Origin: Isoetes taiwanensis
Lineage: Eukaryota; Streptophyta; Lycopodiopsida; Isoetales; Isoetaceae
Length of the DNA: 64,000 bases
NCBI GenBank assembly: GCA_021234155.1
Contig: JAJEKV010000026.1
Coordinates: 15,738,283 to 15,802,282, forward strand
Reading direction: 5' to 3'
Shown here: one piece after another, positions 43,065 to 53,515 of the stretch
How positions within the stretch are numbered: the first letter of the stretch is position 1
Layout of the letters: each line of letters begins with the position of its first letter
Position numbers and translations under genes: made by a program
The notes under the pieces: model-generated
What the model saw: only the letters and a program-made list of their open reading frames with translations
The model's database searches: none
What the model was told of the DNA's origin: nothing

Positions 43065-45026
43065 TCATCCCGGAGGAGAAGTGTCCAGCCCTACATGCCT
43101 ACCCACCAAAGCATCAGCCCACTCCACAGAGTCATCATCTAGAGCCAGAGGATTAATCACAGCAATGTGACCCACAACCGCTCTACGTGACATTCCACTT
43201 CCAACACGTGTTGGAAGTCCCCCAGGCACCTCCATAGAGTCATGGGCCACACTAGTCTCTACCTCCAACTGGGCTGCTCCAGCCACCTCATGCTCAGCAC
43301 ATACCGCTACCGGGACATCCCCAATAGGATCACCAGCCCCTCCCCCACGGCCACGTCCCCCCGGACCTAGCCACAACCAAATCATCCCGAGCCCTTCCCC
43401 CGAGACACCACGCCCCTAGCCCCCGCCATCCAATGGGCGGCCAAAGAAGAAGCCCCCTCGCCTCGTCCCCACACCACCTCTCCCAACCACACCACCTCGT
43501 CCAACTCCACTCACTGCACCACGGAGTCCTCTGCCTATTGCCTCAGGAACAGAGGAATCCCGGGCCCCTGCATAAGCACCCGCAATCCCTACCACATCAC
43601 AAGCAATAGCAGGATCATCAACAGAGTCAGATGGTAGCACAATAGATGAAACATCCGCCGCATCTCAGAGCCATTCAAAAGCTTCAATCGGAAGAGAAAA
43701 TGCCAGGGACCACTACGCACTGGAAGAGAAGTGGGCATAGGCTGCAAAGCAGGCAGAGCAACATAGATCTTGGGGACCTGCACAATAGAATGAGCCAAAT
43801 ATACACCCAGGCCATTAGCCATAGAAACCAAGAAATCAGGCACCATCAGATCAGGAGAAAAATCCTGAATCTAGAACCAACACGGGATTTTAACCGCTGT
43901 CAAAGAACTGGTGGACATTGCCAGAGTATAATACTGATACAACACATAAGATTCACCCAAAGTATCCACCCCCCGACTAACTAATTGCCGCACGAAAGAC
44001 TCGGCCTCAAACATGATTATGAAGAAATTATTTGGTAGGAATTTCGTAGGACCGATACCAGGCAAACCAATCCGCGGATGTCGCAAGCCAAGAGCTAAAC
44101 CTCCTCGTGTCTAATATATAACCCGTGAAGTAGCCCAATACCGCAAATGAAACTAGATTCTCAATGGTCTGAACATGCCTGGTATGATCAATATCTATCC
44201 ATGGAGTCTCGAAGAGTCACCTGCAGTCAACAGAGTGATGATCCTCCAAAAATTTCAGAGCTTCTTGCACACAATGGCAGTCCTACACTCGAGCCTTGGC
44301 GCTTGATCCAATCTGAAAATCCCGGCCGAAAGTGATGCGAAAGCAACAAGGGTCATTGCTCGCCCGGCCGGGCGGACAGAGTTGGGGCTGCCGCCTTTGG
44401 CACCTCGAGAGGTATCCGGGGCACCCCAGAGGCACATCAGCCTACATGCACCCTAAAGGAGGGCGATCACCAAGAAGTGATCCCTTCCCAAGCACGGGGA
44501 AGAGGGCATCACTGCATCCGATTTTCAAAGGGGCATGCTTGATGGAATCAAGACCCGAGTCTCCAAAACACAATCCATCGGGTCTCGGGGAATATATTGA
44601 GAGGAAGCGCAATCCACATACCTCTCAACCGAAGGGGATTCCAAGAGCTCCCTCATCTCTGCCACCAATTGCATGCCACTTCCTATAGCCCGCGCCTCTT
44701 CATGCATGCCGAGACCCGCGCCCTTCCCCTTTACTGGAGGATTCTTCCTCCTCGCCATCTCCCTTGGCTTTAGCCCCAAGCCATGAGGCTCAATCGATCC
44801 CCCATCAGCCTGTCTGGCAGGAGTTATGACATCCGAACCAGTCCGGAAATCAGCTGTTTGCGGCAATAATCCACATGCAAAACAGCTGATGCTATACACC
44901 TCTGGAAAGAGCTCGGAGCAAGCTTTCCAAGAGCCCAAGCAAGCCGAAATCTGACACCAGATACGAGAGATATCGCCGATCAAAGTTTCGCCGTCAGAAC
45001 CCCGACCGCCCAATTCGACCGCCTTC
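43065..45026 (-). pseudogene. LINE ORF1-like region
   Basis: Frames at 44,525-45,013, 43,871-44,086 and 43,589-43,846 read as one interrupted protein. A Ser/Gly-rich N-terminus is followed by a segment (NNFFIIMFEAESFVRQLVSRG) and another (MVPDFLVSMANGLGVYL) resembling the DUF4283-type nucleic-acid-binding region of plant L1 ORF1. The C-terminal part (43,065-43,640) is Gly/Arg/Val-rich. No clear zinc knuckle is visible. Confidence 0.55.
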
Positions 45027-45037
45027 GCTACAGTGTT
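45027..45037 (+). repeat. Putative LINE target-site duplication, right copy
   Basis: GCTACAGTGTT, identical to 9,324-9,334, immediately beyond the LINE 5' end. Confidence 0.65.
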
Positions 45038-45269
45038 CGAGTCAATCCCAAGGAATAGTATTTTTTGTCACTATAGCACCAATGATTATTATTATTATTA
45101 TTAACTTCATTGTTGTTGTTAACTAATACAATTTTTGACCCGAAGTTACATAGTTGATTTATTGCATTAAGTGCATTGGTGTATTGGATTAAGTGCATTA
45201 GCGCAAATTGTGATTAGAACAAGGATTGAATAGAAAATCCCTTCACTGGCATAAAGCCAAGTTGAGACA
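45038..45269. other. Right flank with (ATT)n microsatellite
   Basis: About seven ATT units at 45,085-45,105 and AT-rich sequence. No gene. Confidence 0.5.
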
Positions 45270-45694
45270 ATGTCTACTAGATTCGGAGCAGATCTATTAA
45301 ATTCATTTGAAGTATTTAAAGGTGAGAATGATTTCAGATTTGGAAACAGAGCATTAGGCAAGTGTTGGAATTTAAAAACTTATGGTATCTAATTGATGCA
45401 AATACTGTAAGACATCCAAGTGCTATCTTGAGTGTAGAAATGTGTAATGCAGGGGAGGAATTGGAATAATAGGTGAATACTGCAGCACGAGGTACACGTT
45501 TTGACTCTGATAAAAGTATGAAGGTCATGGAGACACAGGAAATTATCTGTTGTAAGGTAGGAGCAGCTATCAAGTTAAAACTCAGAGGTATGACTCTTAG
45601 AGAAATGTGGATGTACATGATTAACAATTATGAGGCTAAAACATTATCACATATTGATGTATTGGAAAAACAATTAAGAATTGAAAATGCATGA
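45270..45694 (+). pseudogene. Copia-type gag fragment
   Basis: ATG at 45,270 gives MSTRFGADLLNSFEVFKGEND. After one frame slip near 45,341 it continues WKQSIRQVLEFKNLWYLIDA, and after a stop at about 45,470 as EIICCKVGAAIKLKLRG. The W-x8-LE-x4-LW-x2-ID pattern is the N-terminal gag region of plant Ty1/copia elements. There are no LTRs or pol nearby, so it is an isolated relic. Confidence 0.55.
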
Positions 45695-45827
45695 TAAGAA
45701 AAACATAACTGAGTTTTTTTAGAGGTTTCACCCAATAGATTATATGCTATAATTGTGAAGGCAAAGGTAAATAATGAAGTGAGCTGTAAGATAGGTTTAA
45801 GTTGACGGGCAATTCACTTAATATGAT

Positions 45828-47468
45828 TTACGCCCCTGTGTCTCTATATCTTGTTTCACTCAATGAAACATTAAAACAATCAGCATACATATTTGACATC
45901 AGGATATATCCAACACTGCAGAAGGAATCCAAACAGGTTAATGCATCAAAGCAGTGTCTTCCCAACTCAAGATTCCCATGAATTCTGCAGGCACTAAGCA
46001 AAGATGCCCACCCTAGTATATCAGTTTGTATATTAACCTGAAGTACACATTTTGCTTCATTAAGATATCCTCTATGGCCCAAAAGGTTGATCATGGAAGT
46101 ACAATGGGAAACAGTTGCCACAACACCATGATAATGCGTCATCAAAGTAAAATACCAGTGTGCCTCATCCACAAGACCAGCATGGCTACACGCAACAAGA
46201 AGACTATTAAAAACTACATTATTTGGCTTTGCACCTTGATTTTGCATGTCTTCAAAACTTTCTACAGCTTTTAACTCTTCTCCATACAGGGCATATGCAG
46301 CTATCATTGCATCCCATGATTTGATAGTGTACTCTGACAATGCATGAAAAATTTTCTGTGCCTCCTTTAGGTTCCCACATTTAGCATACATATCAACAAA
46401 ACTGTTCCCAATATTATCTGACCAAAGTCCATTTTCTAGAACTCTTTCATGAATTAGTCTGCCCTCTTCTATATATCCTGTGCTGGCACATGCTTTAACA
46501 ATTTCTAATATTGTTACACCATTTGGTTGTATCTCTTCTTGCTGCATCTTCTCAAAGCAATTGATTGCATTAAGACCTCTGTTGTTCTGAACATATCCTG
46601 CAATTATTGAGTTCCATGATACTACATTCCTGTTTGACATGGTCCAAAACATATTGCGTGCCTCATATAGGCTCCCTGACTTTGCATACATATCAATAAG
46701 GATGTTTCCAATAACATTACTCGAATGTAATCCATATTCCATGATCTGACAGTGTATGGACCTACCCCGAGCTAATGCACCAATATTTGCACATGCCTTC
46801 AAGGTGCTTGAAAATGTTATTTCATTTGGGATTATACCTTCCCGCTGCATCTGCTCAAAAGATTCAACGGCTAGAAAGCCTTCCTCATTCTGAGCGAAAG
46901 CTGTAATGATTGACCCCCATGAGACAATATCACGATCTGGCAAATTGACAAATGCTTTACAGGCCCCATCAACATGTTCACATTTGGCATACATATCAAC
47001 CAGTGCACTCCCCAGAATAACATCTGATTGTAGCTCATTTCCTAATATATTTTCATGGATAATCTTTCCATGCATAATGAGCGTGGCTAAAGTACATGCC
47101 TTAAGAACAGCAAGAAAAACATGCTTATTGCTTTTTATCCTAACCTGTTGCAATCTGAAATAGATTTCCAGAGCAGCGTCCCCATGGTCAAGCTTAGCAT
47201 TTGCAAACAGAATTGCAGACCATGTGTGTACACTTGGTTTTAAAATCCTGTTGAATGCTTGATTTGCTTCAACCAAATATCCAAAGGAAGAAAAGAGCCG
47301 AATGAGATGGTCACCCAAAACAGAAATCGAGTCCAATCCACTGTTGATCATATAGCATTGTACATTCCTCGCTAAGTCTCGGTCCCTGTCTGTTTCGCAT
47401 TTCTGTAAGAGAGAGTAGGCTGTATTTCTGCTTATCGTGGGATATTGACTTCGTTTTAGCAGCATCAT
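45828..47468 (-). CDS. PPR protein (PLS type), 546 residues
   Basis: Intronless frame from ATG at 47,468. About eleven pentatricopeptide motifs start near residue 50; examples are VSWGSIITAFAQN, IPNEITFSSTLKACA and NVVSWNSIIAGYVQN. They alternate in P, L and S-like lengths, as in organelle RNA-binding editing factors. The C-terminus reaches the start of an E-type motif (GWASLLSACRIHGNLELG...YILMSNMYA) and then diverges to a short tail and stop, with no complete E/E+ or DYW domain. No clear targeting peptide is seen (MMLLKRSQYPTISRN). Such proteins normally bind organellar RNA; acting alone in editing seems unlikely without a DYW partner. It is a tandem paralogue of the gene at 47,871-50,084. 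Confidence 0.8.
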   Translation of the reverse strand: MMLLKRSQYPTISRNTAYSLLQKCETDRDRDLARNVQCYMINSGLDSISVLGDHLIRLFSSFGYLVEANQAFNRILKPSVHTWSAILFANAKLDHGDAALEIYFRLQQVRIKSNKHVFLAVLKACTLATLIMHGKIIHENILGNELQSDVILGSALVDMYAKCEHVDGACKAFVNLPDRDIVSWGSIITAFAQNEEGFLAVESFEQMQREGIIPNEITFSSTLKACANIGALARGRSIHCQIMEYGLHSSNVIGNILIDMYAKSGSLYEARNMFWTMSNRNVVSWNSIIAGYVQNNRGLNAINCFEKMQQEEIQPNGVTILEIVKACASTGYIEEGRLIHERVLENGLWSDNIGNSFVDMYAKCGNLKEAQKIFHALSEYTIKSWDAMIAAYALYGEELKAVESFEDMQNQGAKPNNVVFNSLLVACSHAGLVDEAHWYFTLMTHYHGVVATVSHCTSMINLLGHRGYLNEAKCVLQVNIQTDILGWASLLSACRIHGNLELGRHCFDALTCLDSFCSVGYILMSNMYADCFNVSLSETRYRDTGA

Positions 47469-47723
47469 CTGTTCCGTTCTTCATAATGATATGGCCACCT
47501 TGGATTGAGCGGCTTGCCTTGTATGTTCAAAACTGCCATATTTGAACCCTAAAAATCTTACCTTGATAAGCATTGTATGTTGCCCTAGTAACTTTGAGCT
47601 ATTAAAACGTCTCTTTACTGAACAAAATGCCTAGGCCTAATGATTGAATGGATATTAAGTATATATTTTGGTCATTTTTGGTGCGATTTTGAACTCAAAC
47701 ATATGCTATTATTCATCCCTCAT

Positions 47724-47769
<46 letters not shown>

Positions 47770-47870
47770 TGTCCTGAGTTCATGCTTAGCAGTTTTGAGA
47801 AGACGCAAGGAATGTTTTATCTGTTAATTTTTGGCATGTGTTCTTTGGAAATTCAGTTATGGATATTCAG
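47469..47870. other. PPR intergenic spacer with A41 tract
   Basis: A pure run of about 41 A residues at 47,725-47,765 lies between the two PPR genes. It may be the tail of a retroposed sequence. No coding sequence is recognisable upstream of it, and no flanking duplication was found by eye. Confidence 0.5.
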
Positions 47871-50084
47871 TTATATGGGACCAGCATATATGTTTGACAT
47901 GAGCACATATCCAGCAGCACAGCAAGTTTCCAGCTGGACAATTTGATCAAAACACTGCGTCCCTAGCTCAAAGTTCCCAAGCATTCTACATGCACTGAGC
48001 AAGATCTGCCAACCCACAATATTTGTCTGCATAGTAGTTCTGAGTAAGCATTCTGCCTGAATCAGATATCCTGCACGTCCCAATAGATAAATCATGCAAT
48101 TACAATGAGAAATAGTTGGTGTAATATTTCGGAATGTTTTCAGAGATTTAAAATACCAATGACCTTCATCAACTAATCCTGCATGACTGCAAGCTGTGAG
48201 CATACTGGTGAGTGAAACTTCATTTGGCTTTATGCCCTCATGCCACATGTTTTCAAAACATTGTGCAGCTGAAAGGCTTTCACCATAATGAGCATATCCT
48301 GTAATCATTGAACTCCAAGACACGATATTATGACTTTGAAATATAGAGAAGGCATGGCATGCCTCGTCTAGACTTCCACAATTTGAGTACATATCAATAA
48401 GTGTGCTTCCCATAGCTAAATCTGATTGCAGCCTACAGCAAACAATCTTTTCGTGTAGGTATCGTCCTTCCACTAATGCGCCCGTGTTAGAACATCCCTT
48501 TAGGACATTCAAGAATGTAACAACGTTTGGCCTTAAACCTTCCTCCTGCATTTTGCCACAGCATTTTAAAGCTAGAAATGCATGCTCATTCTGAACATAA
48601 CCCATGATCATAGAATTCCATGACACTGTGTTTGGATCTAACAACATATCAAATTGCTTGCAAGCCTCCTCCAAGCTCCCACATTTGGCATACATATCAA
48701 CTAAGGCATTTCTTATGGTTATATCTGAGCCATACCTGCTGGTTATTATCTGCTCGTGGATAAACCTGCCCTGCTCTATTATTCCAACATTACCACAGGA
48801 TTTTAAAATGCTTGAAAATACAACTTCATTTGGCATTAGACCTTCCTGTTGCATCTTCCTAAACCATTCCAGTGCAAGGCTGCCCTCCTCATTCTGTGTA
48901 AATCCCACAATCATTGCACCCCAAGATACAATATTCCGGCTAGACAGGTTGTGAAACAATTGTTGTGCCTCATCCAAGCACTTGCATTTAGCATACATAT
49001 CAACAAGTGTACTTGCAATCACCACATTTGATTGCAGTTCTCTCTTGATGATATTATCATGGATAATTCTTCCTTCGCATAGTGCTTCCATGCTTGCACA
49101 TGCTTTTAAGCTGCTCAGAAAGGTCACTGAATCTGAAATTGTGCCTTCCTGTTGCATTTTTAGGAGATATTCTAATGCCATCGGACAATCCTCGTTCTGC
49201 ACATATCCTGTGATCATTGCATTCCATGATACCACATCTGGTTTTATGCCCTCTTGCTGCATATTTTGGAAATAATGCACAGCGAGGAAACAGTCTCCAT
49301 GCTGGGCATGCCCTGCAATAATTGCATTCCATGATATAACATCTCTATTTGATAAGTTTTTGAAGACTTGGCATGCCTCCTCAAGGCTTCCACATTTAGC
49401 ATACATATCAATCAGTGTATTCCCCACTATAACATCTTTCTGGAGCCTGCTCGTGAAGATATGGTGATGAATAGTCCTTCCTTGTACAAGTGATTTTGTA
49501 ATTGCACATGATTTGAGAGCCGCAACATAGATGTATGTGTTATTTTGAAGACCACAAGATCCGATCTCATCATACAAATCGAGAGCTGTCTCACCATGAC
49601 CCAATCTTGTATTTGCCAAGATAACAGCTGCCCATGAATATGAACTGGGGTTTTCCATTTTGTTGAAAGCTTCATTTGCTTCCACCAATTTTTGGTGGTA
49701 AGCAAATAACCGAATCAAGTGATCATTCAATACGGCAACTGAGTCCAATCCACTATGAACCATCAGAGATTGGACACGCTTTACACATTGCAAACTTTTT
49801 CTTCTTTCGCATTCTTGCAGAAGCAGGTAAACGCTGTTTCTAGTTACGTTAATCTTTTGTTGTTCTATGTTTCCTAAGTCCTCATGCTCTGCCGATGAGA
49901 CCTTCAAACGCCTGTTATTCGAGGACTGCTTTTCTAAATCCTCATGCTCTGCCGATGAAACCTTCAAACGGCTGTTATTGGAGGGCTGCGAAGTGTCGAG
50001 TCTTTCACTGGTAATGTGGTTATGCAGGCAAATTCCAGAAGGGCAAATCCTAGGGGTGTGGGATGAGGAATTGGCATATTCCAT
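47871..50084 (-). CDS. PPR protein (PLS type), 737 residues
   Basis: Intronless frame with about sixteen PPR motifs from about residue 120; examples are DVISWNAIIAGHAQH, NIVSWGAMIVGFTQN and NTVSWNSMIMGYVQN. They are separated by ALVDMYAKCGSLEEA-type helices. The C-terminus ends GWQILLSACRMLGNFELG...YVLMSNIYAGPI, stopping inside the E1-like region at the same point as its neighbour. At the N-terminus a ~22-residue unit (S-NN-RLKVSSAEHEDL) is tandemly duplicated at about residues 37-76. An organelle RNA-binding role is inferred from the family. It could continue in another exon after NIYA, where GCTG|GTCCCA gives a possible donor. Confidence 0.82.
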   Translation of the reverse strand: MEYANSSSHTPRICPSGICLHNHITSERLDTSQPSNNSRLKVSSAEHEDLEKQSSNNRRLKVSSAEHEDLGNIEQQKINVTRNSVYLLLQECERRKSLQCVKRVQSLMVHSGLDSVAVLNDHLIRLFAYHQKLVEANEAFNKMENPSSYSWAAVILANTRLGHGETALDLYDEIGSCGLQNNTYIYVAALKSCAITKSLVQGRTIHHHIFTSRLQKDVIVGNTLIDMYAKCGSLEEACQVFKNLSNRDVISWNAIIAGHAQHGDCFLAVHYFQNMQQEGIKPDVVSWNAMITGYVQNEDCPMALEYLLKMQQEGTISDSVTFLSSLKACASMEALCEGRIIHDNIIKRELQSNVVIASTLVDMYAKCKCLDEAQQLFHNLSSRNIVSWGAMIVGFTQNEEGSLALEWFRKMQQEGLMPNEVVFSSILKSCGNVGIIEQGRFIHEQIITSRYGSDITIRNALVDMYAKCGSLEEACKQFDMLLDPNTVSWNSMIMGYVQNEHAFLALKCCGKMQEEGLRPNVVTFLNVLKGCSNTGALVEGRYLHEKIVCCRLQSDLAMGSTLIDMYSNCGSLDEACHAFSIFQSHNIVSWSSMITGYAHYGESLSAAQCFENMWHEGIKPNEVSLTSMLTACSHAGLVDEGHWYFKSLKTFRNITPTISHCNCMIYLLGRAGYLIQAECLLRTTMQTNIVGWQILLSACRMLGNFELGTQCFDQIVQLETCCAAGYVLMSNIYAGPI

Positions 50085-50434
50085 AAGACATGCTTATTGG
50101 ACCTTGCCTTGGATGCCAGTTGGACGAGTGAGATCGGCTCTAGGGATATGCAACTCCTCATATGAGGGGAAGAAATCCATGGAGATACGAGATGATAGCC
50201 TCGGAATAGTCAATCAATGTGTGTTTGGATCTGTATGATGCCTGATAACTGGGATAGGAGTTATGGATCATGCAGTTTTTTAATAGCATTAAAACTTTGG
50301 GAACTGCCATAAAAAATAACAAAAGTATTTGCGAACTCTAGATGAATGCATTAGTACATCCACTCGAATACACCACTAAACATAGCAAAATCATATTGAA
50401 AAGTGTAAAAAAACACAAAAATAATTCCTATTAG
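50085..50434. other. Upstream region of PPR gene
   Basis: Likely promoter/5' region of the 737-residue PPR gene on the minus strand. No TATA box or other element is confidently assigned, and no other gene is seen. Confidence 0.3.
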
Positions 50435-50439
50435 GGTCC

Positions 50440-50800
50440 ATTCAAACCCTCGGTTAAGTTAGGTTAAGTTAAAAACAATAACTAGCTAATTCAACTTAAT
50501 TATAGCAATTGTATTCCGACTCAGAAAAGTTAAGATTCTATTAAATACTAAACTAGGACAAGCAAAATATCTTCACACCGCGCATAGTTAAGTTAACAAT
50601 TTCAACTTAACTAAACAGCCTGGATTGTTGTTCAGACATTGTCTTGTTAGGTTAGTAGTAATCAAAATGCCTTCAGACACGTCTTTAGTTAAGTTACAAT
50701 TTTAACTTTACTAGAATGCCTTCAGACCAACCTAGTTAAGTTTACTACTTTAACTTAACCAATTGCCCTCGCACATGTTCTAGTTAAGTTATCTACCTAT
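50440..50800. repeat. TTAAGTTA-rich degenerate minisatellite
   Basis: (T/A)GTTAAGTTA and its complement-like TTTAACTTAAC recur about every 40-60 bp, often next to CTTCAGAC. This may be the subterminal repeat region of the adjacent PIF/Harbinger remnant; no terminal inverted repeat was confirmed. Confidence 0.45.
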
Positions 50801-50904
50801 TTCAAAGATTTTGCTTTATTTATCTACTTTTAGACATAAATTACAATAGTATAGAGTTTGTATGCCAAACAAAAATACACCATACTATCATTGGCAAGTA
50901 AATA

Positions 50905-51725
50905 TCAGTACTCTTTCAAAGATTCTCGAAGATCAAGACCCTTTTGAATCTCAAGACTCTCTAATGTATCGATCTCAACTTTAGTGTTATCTTCAAGACC
51001 CTCTACCCTAGAAGTTTCACTCTCAACTTCATTGTCATCATCAACTTCATGGTCATTATCATCTCCTTCTAGTTGTCGAAGCCGTAGTAATTCCAACTCC
51101 TCATCCACATTACCTTCACCAATATCAATTAGCAAATTGTGAAGGATACAACATGCATGTGCAACTGTTGGGACATACATGGACTTCATTTGCAACCTTC
51201 TGTCAAGGCATTTGAACATGCTTTTCACTAGCCCAAATGCTTGATCAATGTATAAACATCCACATTTCAGCTTCTTGTTAAGTATACCCTCATAAATACA
51301 ACAATGTTTAATATTCAAAGAGACAATAGAAAGAACTAACATTCTTACCAGCAATTGCTAATTGCCTAGGGTCCTTTTGATATGGTAGCATCAACCATGA
51401 AGAACATTTATAACCATTATCTCCCAACAAGTATAGTTTCAACTCCCTCCTAAAGACAACATTTATAATATGCACTTGCAATAGTTGGCGTTCTTCAATC
51501 CTTTTCTCGAGACATGAATTTCTCAATACTTTAACATCATGTACAGATCTAGGATTTCCAAAATATATCCATAAATCTTTGCTTTGTATTACATACCACT
51601 TGCATAATGATGCTAAATCTGCATTTTCTATCATAGTAATCAGATCCTGCTGGCTGGACCTGCAAGTTGTAAGATTTCAAAATGGATACAATCAATTGCA
51701 CCAGCAGCAAAAGCAAAAGTGATAG
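50905..51725 (-). pseudogene. PIF/Harbinger DDE transposase remnant
   Basis: Right to left: GAIDCIHFEI (first catalytic D, near 51,690), FGNPRSVHDVKVLRNS, YLLGDNGYKCSSWLMLPY (second D) and YIDQAFGLVKSMFKCLDRRL, then VAHACCILHNLLI. These are the landmarks of DDE_Tnp_4/HARBI1-like nucleases. At the third catalytic position, where the family usually has E in (I/V)E-x-AFG, this copy has D. Frames break near 51,350 and 51,650, and an acidic tail follows. It is an inactive relic. Confidence 0.7.
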
Positions 51726-52502
51726 TCATGGGTTGTTTTGTTGGTTTATCCTTCACACAAGATTTGAAAAACAATAGAGGCTCTGACTTATGTTGCTACC
51801 TTGAAGGCATGTGGTATTCTTCCTTATGCTACAAAGAAAGCATGAATTTCTGATAGATGGAAGAATTGCAAGGGATCCGCAATACAAGAAGGAAGCAGGC
51901 AATATATGTGAGATTGTTGTTGCCGATGGATAGGAAGGAATAAAGTGGCCATTATAAAGCAGCTTCTTTTATTAGTGTGATTAATCAGAAAACATTGTAT
52001 GATAACTACATAAGTCATCACCATAGGTGAAATAATATCAAAGATGCTCGTCATCTTATCTGCTGAAATCATGCTACAATTAGATATCCACAACCTCAAG
52101 TTGTGGTGCAAACAAAGTAGCCCAATTGGGTATCTTCAGAACATCAAGTCTTGTTTTTTATCACATGATCTAATATTCCCTTCAGATCATGTCAAATTGT
52201 TATTTTTCTTCTCATTGACATTTCGCTGCAAGAGATAGTCTGGCTTGGAATATCTAGCATTATAACAGGGGGTTTTTTTTGTGTTTTTGTACTGTTTTCT
52301 CTAAGGTTTTCATATGATTTGGTGGCCGTATTCATCCAGGTGTACTAAATAGTATTTCTAGAGTGCACCCTTTTGTTAGCCGTTGATTTTAGAAAGGGGA
52401 GCAAATCCTGTGGTGGCTTTTTTGTGGTGGGTGTGAATATCCTCCCATTAGTTTTAGGGTTTTTTTTTAGGGTTGTGTGGATTAGTCTTTTAGGATTGCT
52501 AG
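51726..52502. other. Unassigned spacer
   Basis: No recognisable gene or repeat. The minus-strand open frame at 51,824-52,111 has no family signature. Confidence 0.35.
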
Positions 52503-53200
52503 GTCGAAGCAGTCTGTTTAGTGGGTGACATGGTAACCGAAGAAGCCCTTCCCATATATTTGACAATGCTCAACACGTTAGACAGAACTCGGGACGAAAC
52601 AGGCGCAAGTTCTTCCTCCGGGGCTCAATGGGGCCGAGCTTGGACCGCAGAGGAGAATCGGCATGGGGACATCCTCAACAGATATCTGTATCTAACTGGG
52701 CGCATTGACATGAAACAGATCGAGAAGACCATCCAATACCTGATCTCGTCTGGGATGGATCCTCAAACAGAGAACAACCCTTATTTGGGATTCATCTATA
52801 TCTCCTTTCAGGAGCGAATCACTGCCATATCCCATGGTAATACCGCCCGCCATGCTAAGGAGCTTGGTGATCCTAAGCTAGCCACCATCTGTGGCCTTGT
52901 TGCAGCTGATGAAGAGCGCCATGAAAATGCATATATTAAGATTGTAGAGAAGCTTTTTGAGGTTGATCCCAATGGCGCCATGCTTGCATTGGAGAACATG
53001 ATGCAGACAAAGATTTCCATGCCTGCGCATTTGATGTTTGATGGGCAGAATGAGAACCTTTTCGCCAATTTCTCCTTAGTTGCTCAAAGGCTTGGAGTAT
53101 ACACTGCTCAATGCAAACATTCTGGAGCACTTGGTGAAACCCATTTCAGGACATGACTGCAGTGCAGACAGCCATGATGGTCTTGGATTTCATGCTTCTT
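52503..53200 (+). pseudogene. Stearoyl/acyl-ACP desaturase fragment (plastid delta-9 type)
   Basis: A frame following an acceptor-like GCTAG at 52,502 gives [53 protein letters not shown] and [11 protein letters not shown]. These carry all di-iron ligands of soluble acyl-ACP desaturases (TEEA, EENRH, FQER, DEERH). The N-terminal transit peptide and first third are absent upstream. At the C-terminus, QRLGVYTAQ is followed by a frame slip (about 5 bases short near 53,115), ANILEHLVK resumes in another frame, and the protein then degenerates. It is best read as a gene fragment or pseudogene; an intact gene elsewhere would introduce double bonds into plastid acyl-ACP. Confidence 0.82.
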
Positions 53201-53297
53201 GTCTCTTTGGTTTGATGTTTATGTCTGCCGGGTTCGATTCTTTTTGTCAAATAAGAGACTAGAAGGGAAGGAAGTTGATTGTTCAGCAGAAGTATCT

Positions 53298-53515
53298 ATG
53301 GCTATGGCTATGGCTATGGCGTCTCCGGTGTCGGCCTTGCTGGTGGCTATGGCAGCCATTTCTGGTGCATATGCATGGTCTGCAAGCTGTGCAGATGCAT
53401 ACTTCAAAGGCTGCTATGGAGTGGTTTAGAGATGCCCTCCTGGATGCCCCAAGACTTGTGAAGTAGATTGCATATACTGCAAGCCTGTCTGTGGTAAAGT
53501 TTTTACTTCATAGAT
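53298..53515 (+). pseudogene. Root-cap-type cysteine-rich secreted protein fragment
   Basis: ATG starts MAMAMAMASPVSALLVAMAAISGAYA, a signal peptide. It is followed by SCADAYFKGCYGVV, a TAG stop at 53,427, then in the same frame RCPPGCPKTCEVDC and IYCKPVCG, and a GTAAAG donor at about 53,512. The spacing CP-x2-CP-x2-C-x3-C-x2-CKPVC matches the N-terminal cysteine block of plant Root_cap/LEA-like proteins. I do not find the downstream exon. The in-frame stop and missing exon suggest a fragment, 100-150 bp after the desaturase fragment and on the same strand. Confidence 0.5.

Larger units (their letters stand above)
42508..45026 (-). mobile_element. L1-type LINE, 5' part (ORF1 and endonuclease start), minus strand
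   Basis: Continuation of the LINE at 27,898-31,272 on the other side of the gypsy insertion. It ends exactly where the GCTACAGTGTT repeat begins (45,027). No long 5' UTR precedes the first coding-like residues (KAVELGGRGSDGE), so the copy may be 5'-truncated. Confidence 0.75.

Noticed and set aside
43065-43385. Glycine-rich minus-strand frame as an independent gene
   Set aside because: It falls between recognisable LINE ORF1 and endonuclease segments and is most simply the LINE ORF1 C-terminal region.
45085-45105. (ATT)n at the right flank as evidence that element A once extended here
   Set aside because: It is a plain microsatellite 48 bp beyond the duplication, with no flanking homology to element A.
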